Counted from the first letter of the stretch, positions 16,569-26,081 are shown. The stretch: DNA of 64,000 nt from Cyanobacteria bacterium SIG28 (GCA_015152525.1 SUTU01000004.1:1-64000), one strand, 5' to 3'. The notes: generated by a model not told the origin, from the letters alone. Translations and numbers: made by a program.

Positions 16569-17921
16569 TTAAACAACGCCTTGTGCAACCATTGCTTCTG
16601 CAAGTTTTTTAAACGCTGCTAAATTTGCACCGGCAACGTAATTTCCAGGGCATCCATATTGTTCAGCATTTTCACGACAAGCTTTGAAAATGTTAACCAT
16701 AATTCTATCTAATTTTGCTTCAACTTCTTCAAAAGAATAATAAAATCTCATACTGTTCTGAGACATTTCGATTGCTGAAGTTGCAACACCACCGGCATTA
16801 GCAGCTTTAGCAGGTGCAACAAGAACTCCTTTTTCTAATAGATAATCTGTAGCTTCTTGTGTACAAGGCATATTAGCACCTTCACCAACAGCAAGAACAC
16901 CGTTTTCAACAAGTTTTTTAGCTGAATTTAAAGTAAGTTCGTTTTGGGTAGCACATGGCAGAGCAATATCGGTTTTGATTTCCCAAATTGGTGAATCTTC
17001 GCTTGTTCTTTCTGTATAAATTGCATCATAATGCTGGTTTAAATATTCACTTATTCTACCACGCTCAACTTCTTTTATTTGTTTAATAAGATCTAAATCA
17101 ATTCCTTTGTAATCGTAAATACAACCGTTTGAGTCGCTCATTGCAACAACTTTAGCACCGTATTCCATAGCTTTTTGAGCTGCATATATTGCTACATTGC
17201 CGGAACCGGAAATTGTAACTGTTTTTCCTTGTAGGGAATCTTTGTGAGCTTTTAGCATTTCTCTTACATAGAAAATTAAACCAAATCCTGTAGCTTCTTT
17301 TCTTGCTAAAGAACCGCCGTAACATATAGCTTTACCGGTTAGAACACCGCCTTCGTATGCGTTTCTTATTTTTCTGTATTGACCGAACATATATCCGATT
17401 TCTCTTGCGCCTACACCGATATCGCCTGCAGGAACGTCAACATCTTGTCCGATGTGTCTGTAAAGTTCTGCCATAAAACTTTGGCAAAAATGCATGATTT
17501 CTGTGTCTGATTTTCCTTTAGGGTCAAAATCCGAACCGCCCTTAGCGCCACCGATAGGTAAACCTGTAAGTGCATTTTTGAAAATTTGTTCAAAGCCTAA
17601 AAATTTCATAATTGATTGGTTAACACTCGGATGAAATCTTAAACCTCCTTTGTATGGACCAATAAGCGAATTAAATTGTATTCTGTAGCCTCTGTTAACA
17701 AGAATTTCGCCTTTGTCATTAACCCAAGGTACTCTGAAGATTATAATTCTTTCAGGTTCAACAAGTCTTTCTAAAATTGCTAGTTTTTCGTATTCAGAAT
17801 GCTTATCAAGAACAGGTTCTACCGTTGATAATACCTCTTTTACAGCCTGCAAAAATTCAGGTTCATTCGGATTATTTTGTTTAACTTGTTCTAAAACTTT
17901 ACTTAAATATGCATTCGACAT
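16569..17921 (-). CDS. gdhA: Glutamate dehydrogenase (NADP-type)
   Basis: A 450-aa hexameric-type glutamate dehydrogenase that fixes ammonia onto 2-oxoglutarate using NAD(P)H. Signatures: GPYKGGLRFHPSVN, PIGGAKGGSDFDPKGKSD (substrate-binding lysines) and PAGDIGVGAREIGYMFGQY. The Rossmann loop is GSGNVAIYAAQKA with SDSN after the second strand, which favours NADP over NAD. Length matches the bacterial biosynthetic class. GGAGG lies 6 nt before the ATG. It is a stand-alone gene; assimilation of ammonia in the gut or a similar niche is the likely role. Confidence 0.96.
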   Translation of the reverse strand: MSNAYLSKVLEQVKQNNPNEPEFLQAVKEVLSTVEPVLDKHSEYEKLAILERLVEPERIIIFRVPWVNDKGEILVNRGYRIQFNSLIGPYKGGLRFHPSVNQSIMKFLGFEQIFKNALTGLPIGGAKGGSDFDPKGKSDTEIMHFCQSFMAELYRHIGQDVDVPAGDIGVGAREIGYMFGQYRKIRNAYEGGVLTGKAICYGGSLARKEATGFGLIFYVREMLKAHKDSLQGKTVTISGSGNVAIYAAQKAMEYGAKVVAMSDSNGCIYDYKGIDLDLIKQIKEVERGRISEYLNQHYDAIYTERTSEDSPIWEIKTDIALPCATQNELTLNSAKKLVENGVLAVGEGANMPCTQEATDYLLEKGVLVAPAKAANAGGVATSAIEMSQNSMRFYYSFEEVEAKLDRIMVNIFKACRENAEQYGCPGNYVAGANLAAFKKLAEAMVAQGVV

Positions 17922-18056
17922 AGCGACCTCCAGTAGGTTAATTAACGAAAATCATAATATAATAATCGTCAAAATTTTTCAAGTAAAACTTTACTTATAA
18001 GTTGAATTATAAGCTTGAAAATAGGATTTTAACCAATTGAATTTTTGATAAAATAT

Positions 18057-18683
18057 TTACTTAATATTTGGAAAAGCATAAATTATGCCGTCATCACTTC
18101 GCCATCTTAGAAAGCCTGTTTTAGGTGTTTTATCCAAATCTTGAACAGAAACTAAAGCCCAATTTCCACGCAAAACAGTTAATTTAATCTGTTTTATATA
18201 GCGTAATTTAGAAACAATTTGTGAGTTGTCTTCGCTTTTTGATTTCAAAACTTCTATATCTTCCGGAGTATCTTTTAATAGTCTAAGTCCATATTTTCTG
18301 CCATACATATTGTAAAAATTAAGCCAAGGCAAAAATTGCATTCTATCTATAGTTTGCACCCAGCCTTTTGCACCGGTCCTTTTGTCATAAATAACTTGAA
18401 CCCAGCCATCATCGTCAATATCTGATACGTACAAAAAGCCTAATTTTTTGTCATTAATTAATACTCCAAAAACATTATCAGGCATTGTTTCTGGCTGGTA
18501 TGAAAAACTCATTTTTTTTATGATATTTGAATTTGCATCAGGATGAGAAAAAAGAGTTATTTCAGCGTCTGTCTGGTATACTCCTAAAGTCTGTTTAGGA
18601 ATAGAATTGATGTAAAAAGGCATTGTGTCGGCAAAAACCGGTAGAGCCATAAATATTAACAAAACTAATAAAAATCTTTTCAT
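18057..18683 (-). CDS. Exported SH3-like domain protein
   Basis: A 208-aa protein with a clear Sec signal (MKRFLLVLLIFMALPVFA, cleavage after VFA). The mature part is beta-rich and shows two segments resembling bacterial SH3 repeats: around ITLFSHPDANSNIIKKM and around EVLKSKSEDNSQIVSKLRYI with LRGNWALVSVQD. Such domains often bind peptidoglycan or act as spacers in cell-wall proteins. No enzymatic domain is attached. AAGGA precedes the start. It is divergent from the HEMVH protein gene. Probable periplasmic wall-associated protein; exact role unknown. Confidence 0.72.
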   Translation of the reverse strand: MKRFLLVLLIFMALPVFADTMPFYINSIPKQTLGVYQTDAEITLFSHPDANSNIIKKMSFSYQPETMPDNVFGVLINDKKLGFLYVSDIDDDGWVQVIYDKRTGAKGWVQTIDRMQFLPWLNFYNMYGRKYGLRLLKDTPEDIEVLKSKSEDNSQIVSKLRYIKQIKLTVLRGNWALVSVQDLDKTPKTGFLRWRSDDGIIYAFPNIK

Positions 18684-18766
18684 AAAATATCCTTATGATA
18701 ATTATTTTACAATTTTTTGTTAAAAAAGCAAATTTTATTTTTAGATGTTTTGTTTATGATATGAAT

Positions 18767-20443
18767 ATGCAATTGCCTAAAATCGGAATAGGAAATTTTA
18801 ATTTATTTAAGCCTAAAGTAAAAGTAGAGTCGATGAAAAAACTTTTATCTACAGGTGAAATTCCTGCTTTATTCAAAAAAGATTTAGCAACGATTCAAGA
18901 TGATCAGACTAGAGAGATTTTAACAAAGACAATGCAGTATTTTCTTGATATGAAAGGTTCAAAGGCAAGAAGTAAGGCTCTGCAAATAGATGACATTGTT
19001 CATAAATATAATTCTTGTGAGGACGCAGGTTATAAAAAAAGTTTTGAAACATTTATTCCTGAGATTTTGGATAAATCAGCAAAAGAAAAAGGATGGATTT
19101 TGGATGTTGTAGAGACGGGTTTTGACGCTATTAATTCTGCTAATGAACAATATATTAATTTTAAAAATCATAAGGCTTCACCTGCTGTTATTATGGCAAC
19201 TAAGTTAATGCTTCTTTTTAAAAGGATTACTGAGCCTAAGAATAAAAATTACAAAAATACACCTTATAACTACTTAGATACTAAAAAACTTACATATTGT
19301 AATGCCGGTATAACTTATTTTGTTGCTAAAAAGAAGGGTGTGGATATAAATCCTGAAAGTAAAGAATTTCAAGATTATTGTAAATATGAACCCTTAGAAA
19401 GATTTATCAAAAAATACAGTTCAGATTATAAAAAATTGTCGAATTATTTGTGGAAAAAATGTTTTCTAAATAAACAATCAGTTGATAAAAGAGATTTTTA
19501 TGCAAAAATTGACAAATGGTACGATACAAAAGTTTTGGATTATTCTGATGATAGTAAATTAGATGAGGAGAAAAAATATTTTGTTTTATCAGAGCTAAAG
19601 TGTTTTAAAGATGCAGGTAAAGATAAGGCATATTTTCCGAATATTATAAAAGTAAATCCTAATGATATAAGTTTTTTGATGAAAGTTAATGGGGGATATT
19701 ATACTTTTTTTGATGATATAATTGTACTTCCTCAATGGAATACCAAAAGAACATTGCGTCATGAAATGGTACACTTGAATGACAATAATCTTTATGAAGG
19801 TTGGAAAGGGCATGAATTTACTCCTGAAATTGAAGAAGAAATGCGAAAGCTTGGGTTTTCGGAGAGTTATATCAAATATGCTAAAACAGCATTAATAGAA
19901 GCTAAAGCAGTAATTGGTACCGGTGTTTTCGACAGATTTTCCGATAATCTTAAAAATTATGTTGTTGATGCAGGTCTACCTAGTTGGATTTTAGGTTTAA
20001 AGAAAACATCATTCAAAAATTTTATTCTTGATACAAAGAAGGGAAAATTAAAACCGGAACAAGTTAAAATGCTTGATGAATTAGAGAAAAAAATGACTTT
20101 CATAAGTTATAATGCATATCAAAGAATAGTTAAAGATGACATGCAACATTTAGGAGAATTTTATAAATTATTTAAAGACAAAAACGAAGTTAATGTCAGA
20201 GATTTTGTAAAAACTTGTGATTTATATTTTGAAATTCGTTTAAAGAGAAGTCGTATAAAATCTTTTGACGTTACAATTGATTGTATGGAAAAAGAAGTAG
20301 AAAGGATTAAACAAGAGGAACCTTGTTGGATTGATATGTTGAAAAAATACGAAACCTTAATTGATGATTTGACAACGGAAAAGAAAAAATTATTTGAAGA
20401 AATTAACCAAGCTGAAATTAGGTTGCAAGATTTGACTAAATAA
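18767..20443 (+). CDS. Putative HEMVH zincin-like protein
   Basis: A 558-aa protein with no signal peptide and no overall family match that I recognise. Residues 332-336 read HEMVH inside LRHEMVHLNDNNL, the HExxH pattern of zinc metallopeptidases. A downstream Glu in ALIEAKAVIGTG (about 33 residues on) could be the third ligand. The C-terminal 100 residues are a charged coiled coil. The start was placed at the ATG exactly 6 nt after TATGAT, since no SD exists; the ATG two codons earlier is an alternative. Being without a signal, it may act in the cytoplasm or be delivered by a signal-independent route. Peptidase activity is inferred only from the motif. Confidence 0.6.
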   Translation: MQLPKIGIGNFNLFKPKVKVESMKKLLSTGEIPALFKKDLATIQDDQTREILTKTMQYFLDMKGSKARSKALQIDDIVHKYNSCEDAGYKKSFETFIPEILDKSAKEKGWILDVVETGFDAINSANEQYINFKNHKASPAVIMATKLMLLFKRITEPKNKNYKNTPYNYLDTKKLTYCNAGITYFVAKKKGVDINPESKEFQDYCKYEPLERFIKKYSSDYKKLSNYLWKKCFLNKQSVDKRDFYAKIDKWYDTKVLDYSDDSKLDEEKKYFVLSELKCFKDAGKDKAYFPNIIKVNPNDISFLMKVNGGYYTFFDDIIVLPQWNTKRTLRHEMVHLNDNNLYEGWKGHEFTPEIEEEMRKLGFSESYIKYAKTALIEAKAVIGTGVFDRFSDNLKNYVVDAGLPSWILGLKKTSFKNFILDTKKGKLKPEQVKMLDELEKKMTFISYNAYQRIVKDDMQHLGEFYKLFKDKNEVNVRDFVKTCDLYFEIRLKRSRIKSFDVTIDCMEKEVERIKQEEPCWIDMLKKYETLIDDLTTEKKKLFEEINQAEIRLQDLTK

Positions 20444-20485
20444 ACAAAACTTGTATTTAATTAAAAAGTCGCTTCAATTCAATAT

Positions 20486-20694
20486 TTAATTTTTCCTGAT
20501 AAAAACTATATCGTAGCCTAATTTTTCAGCAATAATTGCTATTTCATTAGCATTTACGGTTCCTTTTTTAAGTTTTGAAGATAAATTTTGAACAGAATAT
20601 GGCTTTTTTTCTGCTCAGAAATATATTCTGCTAATGTCGTTAAAGTAACACAATTATCTATTGCAATTTTTTTAATTTCATTTCCTATATTCAT
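20486..20694 (-). pseudogene. Frameshifted small HTH gene, homologous to the gene at 63699
   Basis: From ATG at 20694 the frame reads MNIGNEIKKIAIDNCVTLTT and on to ISEQKK, then is interrupted at a run of seven A (20604-20610 on the complement). In the -1 frame it continues PYSVQNLSSKLKKGTVNANE and ends GYDIVFIRKN. Joined, it is a 69-aa protein matching the 71-aa HTH protein at 63699 in length and in the endings GYDIVF/GYDIIF. The single missing base may be a real mutation or a homopolymer sequencing error. Confidence 0.6.
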
Positions 20695-20725
20695 ACTTTA
20701 AAAGAGATTAAATTTTTATTATAAA

Positions 20726-20878
20726 TTAATTTTCTTCTTCTTTTTTTATTATTAAAACTTTTTTATCAAATTCAATTTCGGCTTGTTCATTTTCTGGATC
20801 GATATCAAGCATTTCAAGCATTGTTTTGGTGAATAACATCGCCCAACTATTTCCGATTTTCGTAAACTTCTTTTTCAT
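20726..20878 (-). CDS. AbrB/MazE-type small DNA-binding protein
   Basis: A 50-aa protein (MKKKFTKIGNSWAMLFTKTM...) with the swapped-hairpin AbrB/MazE pattern: KIGNSWAMLFTKTMLEMLDI followed by an acidic stretch and VLIIKKEEEN. Such proteins are usually antitoxins or transition-state regulators. AGAGGT lies before the ATG. It is too small for many gene finders. The frameshifted HTH gene lies 31 bp downstream in the same direction, so the two may form a broken regulatory pair. No recognisable toxin is beside it. Confidence 0.65.
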   Translation of the reverse strand: MKKKFTKIGNSWAMLFTKTMLEMLDIDPENEQAEIEFDKKVLIIKKEEEN

Positions 20879-20905
20879 TTGTACCTCTGTTATAATAAAG
20901 ATTTT

Positions 20906-20952
20906 ACAATGTTAAAACATTGTGGTATATTAAACATTGTTTAAACATTGTT
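20906..20952. promoter_or_regulatory. Operator cluster: AACATTGT repeats between AbrB-type and XRE genes
   Basis: A perfect palindrome, ACAATGTT-AA-AACATTGT (20906-20923), is followed by two direct copies of AAACATTGTT starting at 20932 and 20943, 11 bp (one helical turn) apart. The cluster sits in the divergent gap ahead of the XRE gene, so binding and autoregulation by that XRE protein is the natural reading. Confidence 0.7.
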
Positions 20953-20968
20953 ATTATGAGGTGATTTT

Positions 20969-21211
20969 ATGAAAATTAATGAATATTTTAAACAAAAATT
21001 AATTTTGCTTGGTTTGCGTATTAAACAACTTAGAGAAGAACGTAATTTAACTATAAAAGATGTTGCTTTAAAAACGGGCATAAGAATTCAATATTTGCAA
21101 AAAATTGAAAAAGGTCTTGCTTATGGTGTTCTGATTGATAAACATTTATTAAAAATTGCAAATGCTTTATCTGTAAAACTAGGGGAATTATTTGATTTTC
21201 AAGAAAAATAA
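20969..21211 (+). CDS. XRE-family HTH regulator
   Basis: An 80-aa Cro/CI-type protein. The HTH lies at about residues 16-70: GLRIKQLREERNLTIKDVAL, then KTGIRIQYLQKIEKG, with LLKIANALSVKLGELF closing the fold. There is no effector domain. GAGGTG precedes the ATG. The palindrome and direct repeats immediately upstream are good candidates for its own operator, and it may also control the divergent AbrB-type gene. Small stand-alone XRE regulators of this kind are common next to toxin-antitoxin or mobile loci. Confidence 0.88.
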   Translation: MKINEYFKQKLILLGLRIKQLREERNLTIKDVALKTGIRIQYLQKIEKGLAYGVLIDKHLLKIANALSVKLGELFDFQEK

Positions 21212-21250
21212 ACCTTATAAGTTTGTTTTACTATACCAACATTAATTGTT

Positions 21251-21282
21251 ATAAAAAAGGTGAGAATATTTTTTCTCACCTT
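21251..21282 (-). terminator. Terminator of the pyruvate formate-lyase operon
   Basis: On the - strand, AAGGTGAGAA and TTCTCACCTT form a 10-bp stem followed by TTTTTTAT. It lies 28 bp past the glycyl-radical gene stop. In the + direction it follows the XRE gene but with a poorer U-run. Confidence 0.85.
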
Positions 21283-21309
21283 AGTTGTTGTTATTTTTAT
21301 TTTATTATT

Positions 21310-21546
21310 TTACATAGAACCGTGGAAAGTTCTTGAGATAACATCATCTTGTTGTTCTTTAGTTAGTTTAATGAAATTAACTGCATACCCTGAAACTCTT
21401 ACTGTAAGTTGAGGATATTTTTCAGGGTGTTTTTGAGCATCAAGTAATGTTTCTCTGTTAAACACATTTACGTTCAAATGGTGTCCGCCTTTTTCAACGT
21501 AACCGTCTAATAAATTTATTAAGTTTTCTTCTTGTTGAGTAGTCAT
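21310..21546 (-). CDS. Glycyl-radical domain protein (C-terminal piece of split pyruvate formate-lyase)
   Basis: A 78-aa protein equal to the last part of ordinary Pfl[21 protein letters not shown], then [15 protein letters not shown] and [17 protein letters not shown]. The radical glycine is Gly53 in RVSGYAV. It starts at the ATG after GAGGTG, 19 bp past the stop of the large PflB gene that lacks this domain. By analogy to GrcA/YfiD, which restores oxygen-damaged PFL by supplying a fresh glycyl-radical domain, this piece should bind the large subunit and carry the radical. Here, however, it seems to be the only source of that domain for this enzyme, not a spare. Confidence 0.88.
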   Translation of the reverse strand: MTTQQEENLINLLDGYVEKGGHHLNVNVFNRETLLDAQKHPEKYPQLTVRVSGYAVNFIKLTKEQQDDVISRTFHGSM

Positions 21547-21565
21547 AATTATCACCTCATTCTTC

Positions 21566-23734
21566 TTATATTGTTGTATAGTCTTTTTGGTGTTCTGAAA
21601 CTTTTTCAGATTTTTTAATCAATGGAGTCATATAGCTGGAAGATTTTTCTGAAACAGTACCTTCGCAACATCCGCAATTTATCTCAAAATCTAAATCCAA
21701 ATCACCCATAAACACTTCATCTTTACCCAAAGCATTAGGAATAATTGAGAAAGTGTTTGAGATACCATCTTGACAATCTTCAAACGGAAGTTTTGCTACA
21801 GATGCTAATGACGCAACTGCACCGTGTGTATCACGTCCATGCATTGGATTTGCCCCTGGTGCCAATGGAATACCCATTTTTCTTCCGTCAGGTGTGTTTC
21901 CTGTTTTCTTTCCGTAAACAACGTTTGATGTAATTGTTAATATTGACATTGTAGGAATAGAATTTCTGTAAGTATAATGTTTACGAATCATGTTCATAAA
22001 TTTAGAAACTAAGCTTACCGCAATCGAATCTACTCTGTCATCATTGTTTCCGTATTTAGGAAAATCGCCTGTTGTTTCATAATCAACAACTATACCGTTT
22101 TCATCTCTTATTGTTTTAACTTGAGCATACTTAATAGCAGAAAGCGAATCTGCTACAACAGAAAGTCCGGCAATTCCTGTTGCGAAATATCTTTTTACAT
22201 CTCTGTCATGCAATGCCATTTGAGAGCGTTCATAACAATATTTGTCGTGCATGTAGTGAATAACATTCAATGTATTAACATACAAGCCGGCTAACCATTC
22301 CATCATGTTTTCAAATTTTTCCATAACTTCTTCATAATTTAATATTTCAGAAGTAATTGGTGCATACTTAGGGCCGATTTGTTCTTTCAATTTTTCATCA
22401 ACACCGCCGTTGATTGCGTATAACAAACATTTAGCGAGGTTTGCTCTTGCGCCGAAGAACTGCATTTCTTTCCCAACTACCATTGAAGAAACACAACAAG
22501 CAATAGCATAATCATCGCCGTGAGTAACTCTCATCATATCGTCATTTTCATATTGTATTGATGAAGTTTTAATTGAAATATGCGCTGCATATTCTTTAAA
22601 TCCTCTTGGTAGATTTTTTGACCAAAGTACGGTTAAATTCGGTTCCGGTGCTGTGCCTAGGTTTTCAAGAGTATGTAAATAGCGGAAAGAGTTTTTTGTA
22701 ACCAATGGTCTGCCATCGATACCCATTCCGGCAATTGATTCCGTAACCCAAGTCGGATCACCGGAGAACAGAGCATTGTATTCCGGTGTTCTTGCAAATT
22801 TTACTAATCTAAGTTTCATTATGAAATGGTCAATCATTTCTTGAGCTTGAGCCTCAGTAATCAACCCTCTTTTCAAATCTCTTTCGATATAAATATCTAG
22901 GAAAGTTGAAGTTCTGCCGATTGACATGGCTGCACCGTTTTGTTCTTTAACAGCTGATAAGTAACCAAAATATAACCATTGAATAGCTTCTTTGGCGTTA
23001 CTTGCCGGTTTAGAAATATCAAAACCATAAATTTTACCTAGTTCAATCATTTCTTTAAGAGCACGAATTTGTTCGGTAATTTCTTCTCTTAATTGAATTC
23101 TTTCAGGTGTCATTTCGCCTTCAAGAGATTTAAACTGTTCTTTTTTATCTTCTATTAATCTATCTATGCCGTAGAGTGCCACACGTCTGTAATCGCCTAT
23201 AATACGACCACGACCATAAGCATCCGGCAAACCCGTAATTATTGCAGAATGTCTTGCTGCTTTCATCTCAGGTGTGTAAACATCAAAAACACCTTGGTTG
23301 TGTGTTTTGCGATATTTTGTAAATATTTCACTTACTTCCGGATCTACCTGATAACCGTATGAAGAACAAGAAGTTTCAGCCATTCTTATTCCGCCAAAAG
23401 GTTGCAATGAACGTTTTAGAGGTGCATCTGTTTGTAAACCTACAATTGTTTCTAAGTTCTTGTCAATATAGCCTGCTCCGTGTGAAGTTATAGAAGATAC
23501 AATCTTGGTGTCTAAATCTAAAACTCCACCGTTTTCACGTTCTTTTTTAAATAAATTGCAACATTCTTCCCATAATTTTGTAGTTGCAGCTGTAGGTTCA
23601 GCTAAAAAGCTTGAATCGCCATAGTATGGCTTGTAGTTTTTTTGTATGAAATCTCGAACGTTGATTTCGTGTTGCCATTTCCCGCCAACGAAATCAGACG
23701 TAGAATTTCTTGCGTCTAAAGTTATATTTGTCAT
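21566..23734 (-). CDS. pflB: Pyruvate formate-lyase large piece, lacking the glycyl-radical domain
   Basis: A 722-aa enzyme converting pyruvate and CoA to acetyl-CoA and formate, central to mixed-acid fermentation. Visible PFL features: [39 protein letters not shown], and the catalytic cysteine pair in [15 protein letters not shown]. After [17 protein letters not shown] it ends in a Cys/Ser-rich tail ([16 protein letters not shown]...) instead of the usual DGYF...RVSGYAV module, which is encoded by the next gene. AAGGAAATAACT precedes the start. The activating enzyme gene pflA is not adjacent. Confidence 0.94.
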   Translation of the reverse strand: MTNITLDARNSTSDFVGGKWQHEINVRDFIQKNYKPYYGDSSFLAEPTAATTKLWEECCNLFKKERENGGVLDLDTKIVSSITSHGAGYIDKNLETIVGLQTDAPLKRSLQPFGGIRMAETSCSSYGYQVDPEVSEIFTKYRKTHNQGVFDVYTPEMKAARHSAIITGLPDAYGRGRIIGDYRRVALYGIDRLIEDKKEQFKSLEGEMTPERIQLREEITEQIRALKEMIELGKIYGFDISKPASNAKEAIQWLYFGYLSAVKEQNGAAMSIGRTSTFLDIYIERDLKRGLITEAQAQEMIDHFIMKLRLVKFARTPEYNALFSGDPTWVTESIAGMGIDGRPLVTKNSFRYLHTLENLGTAPEPNLTVLWSKNLPRGFKEYAAHISIKTSSIQYENDDMMRVTHGDDYAIACCVSSMVVGKEMQFFGARANLAKCLLYAINGGVDEKLKEQIGPKYAPITSEILNYEEVMEKFENMMEWLAGLYVNTLNVIHYMHDKYCYERSQMALHDRDVKRYFATGIAGLSVVADSLSAIKYAQVKTIRDENGIVVDYETTGDFPKYGNNDDRVDSIAVSLVSKFMNMIRKHYTYRNSIPTMSILTITSNVVYGKKTGNTPDGRKMGIPLAPGANPMHGRDTHGAVASLASVAKLPFEDCQDGISNTFSIIPNALGKDEVFMGDLDLDFEINCGCCEGTVSEKSSSYMTPLIKKSEKVSEHQKDYTTI

Positions 23735-23836
23735 AGTTATTTCCTTTTGTACTTATTATCCCAAAGTCTATTATACGTTAATACTGTCATGATATTATAG
23801 CATTAATAAGACAAACTGAAAAGATTTGTAAAGAAA

Positions 23837-24943
23837 TTATAACTTTTTAATAAGATTAACTATATTATCTGTTGCATCGAGTTTTGCCAACATTGAAACA
23901 TTTTGTTTTATGTAATTTAGCTTTATCGGATTATCGATAAGTGAATGAATTAATTTCCTCAACATATTCGGATCAAGTTCACTTTCATCAAGATATACAC
24001 AAGCACCTTTTTCAAGCAAATACTTTGCATTTAATCTTTGATGGTTAGCTGCAGCGTGTGGATATGGTATAAAAATTGGTGCCGCATTTGAAGCGCAAAT
24101 CTCTGAAATACTTAAAGAACCGGCTCTGGATACAACAATGTCAGAAGCTTTTAGTACAGAAATCATATCTGAAAAATACGGTTTAACTATTAATCCGGAT
24201 TCTTGTTCCCATCCTGGGTAAATTAGTTTTAGTTTTTCAACAATATCTTTGTAATTTTTTTTGCCGGTTTGGAAAATAATTTGTACACCGACATCTTGAA
24301 CAAATTCTTTTAAGATTTCAACAGCTGTATTGTTTATGGCTTTTGCACCTTGAGAACCGCCCATTATTGTTAGTGTTAACTGATTTTTTAGCCCTAAATT
24401 TTTTCTCGCATCTTCTTTTGAGATTGTTGTAAATTCCGGTCTGATAGGGTTTCCGGTTATAATCGTATGCTTGTTAGGGATATATTTTTTTGCTTTTTCA
24501 AAAGCTAAAGAAACATATTTTGCTCTGGAAGATAATCTTCTTGTAACAAGTCCCGGCATGATATCGCAATCATGCATCATATAAGGTGTTTTTGTTATGA
24601 TACACGCAAAAATCATTGGTGCTGAAACATAACCGCCGGTAGCAAAAACGGCATTTGGTTTATATTTTTTGATGTATCTTATTGAATATAGAATTGCTCT
24701 TACAAGTCTTATACCCCAATAAAAGAATTTAGGATTAAGTTTTCTTGGCATTCCGGAGATACCTACATGTAAAAATTTATATCCTTTTTTTGTAGCAAGT
24801 TCGTGTTCCATGTTTCGTTTATTACCAACGTAATACACTTTAGCATTTTCGCTCAAAGCGTCTGCAACAGCCATGGCAGGGTAAATGTGTCCACCGGTTC
24901 CGCCGCCTGTAACAAAATATACCTTATTATATGTTTCTGACAT
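23837..24943 (-). CDS. murG: UDP-GlcNAc:lipid I GlcNAc transferase
   Basis: A 368-aa GT28 enzyme that makes lipid II on the inner face of the membrane. The N-terminal glycine loop is VTGGGTGGHIYPAMAVADAL. The second domain shows LTIMGGSQGAKAIN and the donor-binding SRAGSLSISEICASNAAPIF. Length is typical. AAGGA lies before the start, which overlaps the ftsW 3' end by 17 bp, so murD-ftsW-murG are translationally coupled as in many division/cell-wall clusters. murC and murB are not next in line here. Confidence 0.97.
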   Translation of the reverse strand: MSETYNKVYFVTGGGTGGHIYPAMAVADALSENAKVYYVGNKRNMEHELATKKGYKFLHVGISGMPRKLNPKFFYWGIRLVRAILYSIRYIKKYKPNAVFATGGYVSAPMIFACIITKTPYMMHDCDIMPGLVTRRLSSRAKYVSLAFEKAKKYIPNKHTIITGNPIRPEFTTISKEDARKNLGLKNQLTLTIMGGSQGAKAINNTAVEILKEFVQDVGVQIIFQTGKKNYKDIVEKLKLIYPGWEQESGLIVKPYFSDMISVLKASDIVVSRAGSLSISEICASNAAPIFIPYPHAAANHQRLNAKYLLEKGACVYLDESELDPNMLRKLIHSLIDNPIKLNYIKQNVSMLAKLDATDNIVNLIKKL

Positions 24944-26081
24944 TAGAGTAATTCCTTATCCTTTTCACATTGTCTTTTGAGATATTTAATAAAATTCCAA
25001 CCATCCATAATGATACCATAACCGAAGAACCACCGTAACTAACAAATGGCATCGGCACACCTGTTGCAGGTGTAAATGAACTTGCAACCCACATATTTAA
25101 AAATCCTTGAAAACATATCGAGAAGGTTAATCCGAGTGCAAGTAATTTTCCGTACATATCTTGACATTTTGTAGCAATTAAAAATCCTCGTTGTAAAATT
25201 GTCCAGAATAGACAAATTATCATCAGGCATCCTATAAATCCGTGTTCTTCACCAATAACGGCATATATAAAGTCTGTGTGAGATTCAGGAAGCCATGCAA
25301 GTTTTTGTTTGGAACTTCCGTAACCAACGCCGACAATTCCGCCTGAAGCAAAAGCTACTAATGATTGTAGAACATTGTATCCTGCACCCAGAGGATCTGC
25401 TTCCGGATGTAACCACGTTGTAATTCTTGACGATTGATAGCCTCTCATCCCTTTCAAAAGTAAAAGAGGTATAAAACAAGAAGCACTGATTAAAAATAAC
25501 TTTACAGAACCGCCTGCACATATATAAATTGCAACAGATGTTGCTAAAAGTAGCATTAGCATACTTAAGTTAGGTTGAACAAATATTAAACCTAACATAA
25601 TTAATATAGGAATAAATGCAACTACAATTTTATTATTGTCAAAAATTTGCGTATTTCGATAGAAAACTCCGGCTAAAAGGAGTACAATTGCAGGTTTTGC
25701 AAATTCTGACGGTTGTAAATTCAAAGGTCCTATATTAATCCATCTTTGAGCACCGTTAACAGTAACACCTGCAACTTTTACCATAATAAGCATTACAATT
25801 ACAAATAATGCAAACGGAAGAGTATATGTCATTAATTTTTTATAATGAAAATTTGATAAAAATTTTAACCCTACAAAACCGGCAATTACACCGAGAAATT
25901 GTTGAATAACAAATTTAGCGGGATTAATGTTCATCTCAATACATTTTGGAGCAGTTGCAGAAAAAATAGTCATCAAGCCGATTACAACAAGAAAAATTAC
26001 TGCAATCAAAAGAGGACCGTCAGATTGCATATTTTGTGTATCAATATTTTCTGTGTTTATTTCATTATTTTGATAAGACAT
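24927..26081 (-). CDS. ftsW: FtsW, SEDS-family septal peptidoglycan polymerase
   Basis: A 384-aa polytopic membrane protein with about ten hydrophobic segments. SEDS motifs: RWINIGPLNLQPSEFAKPA, the loop YQSSRITTWLHPEADPLGAG, GEEHGFIGCLMI, and GVPMPFVSYGGSSVM. FtsW polymerises lipid II at the division septum. The chosen start overlaps the murD stop by 17 bp. ATGs 5 and 10 codons upstream are possible, and the SD-like GAGGAG within murD does not clearly decide. FtsW rather than RodA is favoured by the murD/murG context. Confidence 0.92.
   Translation of the reverse strand: MSYQNNEINTENIDTQNMQSDGPLLIAVIFLVVIGLMTIFSATAPKCIEMNINPAKFVIQQFLGVIAGFVGLKFLSNFHYKKLMTYTLPFALFVIVMLIMVKVAGVTVNGAQRWINIGPLNLQPSEFAKPAIVLLLAGVFYRNTQIFDNNKIVVAFIPILIMLGLIFVQPNLSMLMLLLATSVAIYICAGGSVKLFLISASCFIPLLLLKGMRGYQSSRITTWLHPEADPLGAGYNVLQSLVAFASGGIVGVGYGSSKQKLAWLPESHTDFIYAVIGEEHGFIGCLMIICLFWTILQRGFLIATKCQDMYGKLLALGLTFSICFQGFLNMWVASSFTPATGVPMPFVSYGGSSVMVSLWMVGILLNISKDNVKRIRNYSNVRNI

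Noticed and set aside
20486-20694. Classical programmed -1 frameshift on A-AAA-AAG
   Set aside because: In the zero frame the codons are AAA AGC, so the heptamer is out of phase. A lost base or sequencing error is simpler.
21310-21546. PFL split caused by a frameshift or sequencing error
   Set aside because: The small gene has its own SD and start, and the large one has a distinct Cys/Ser-rich end; simple frame correction does not join them.
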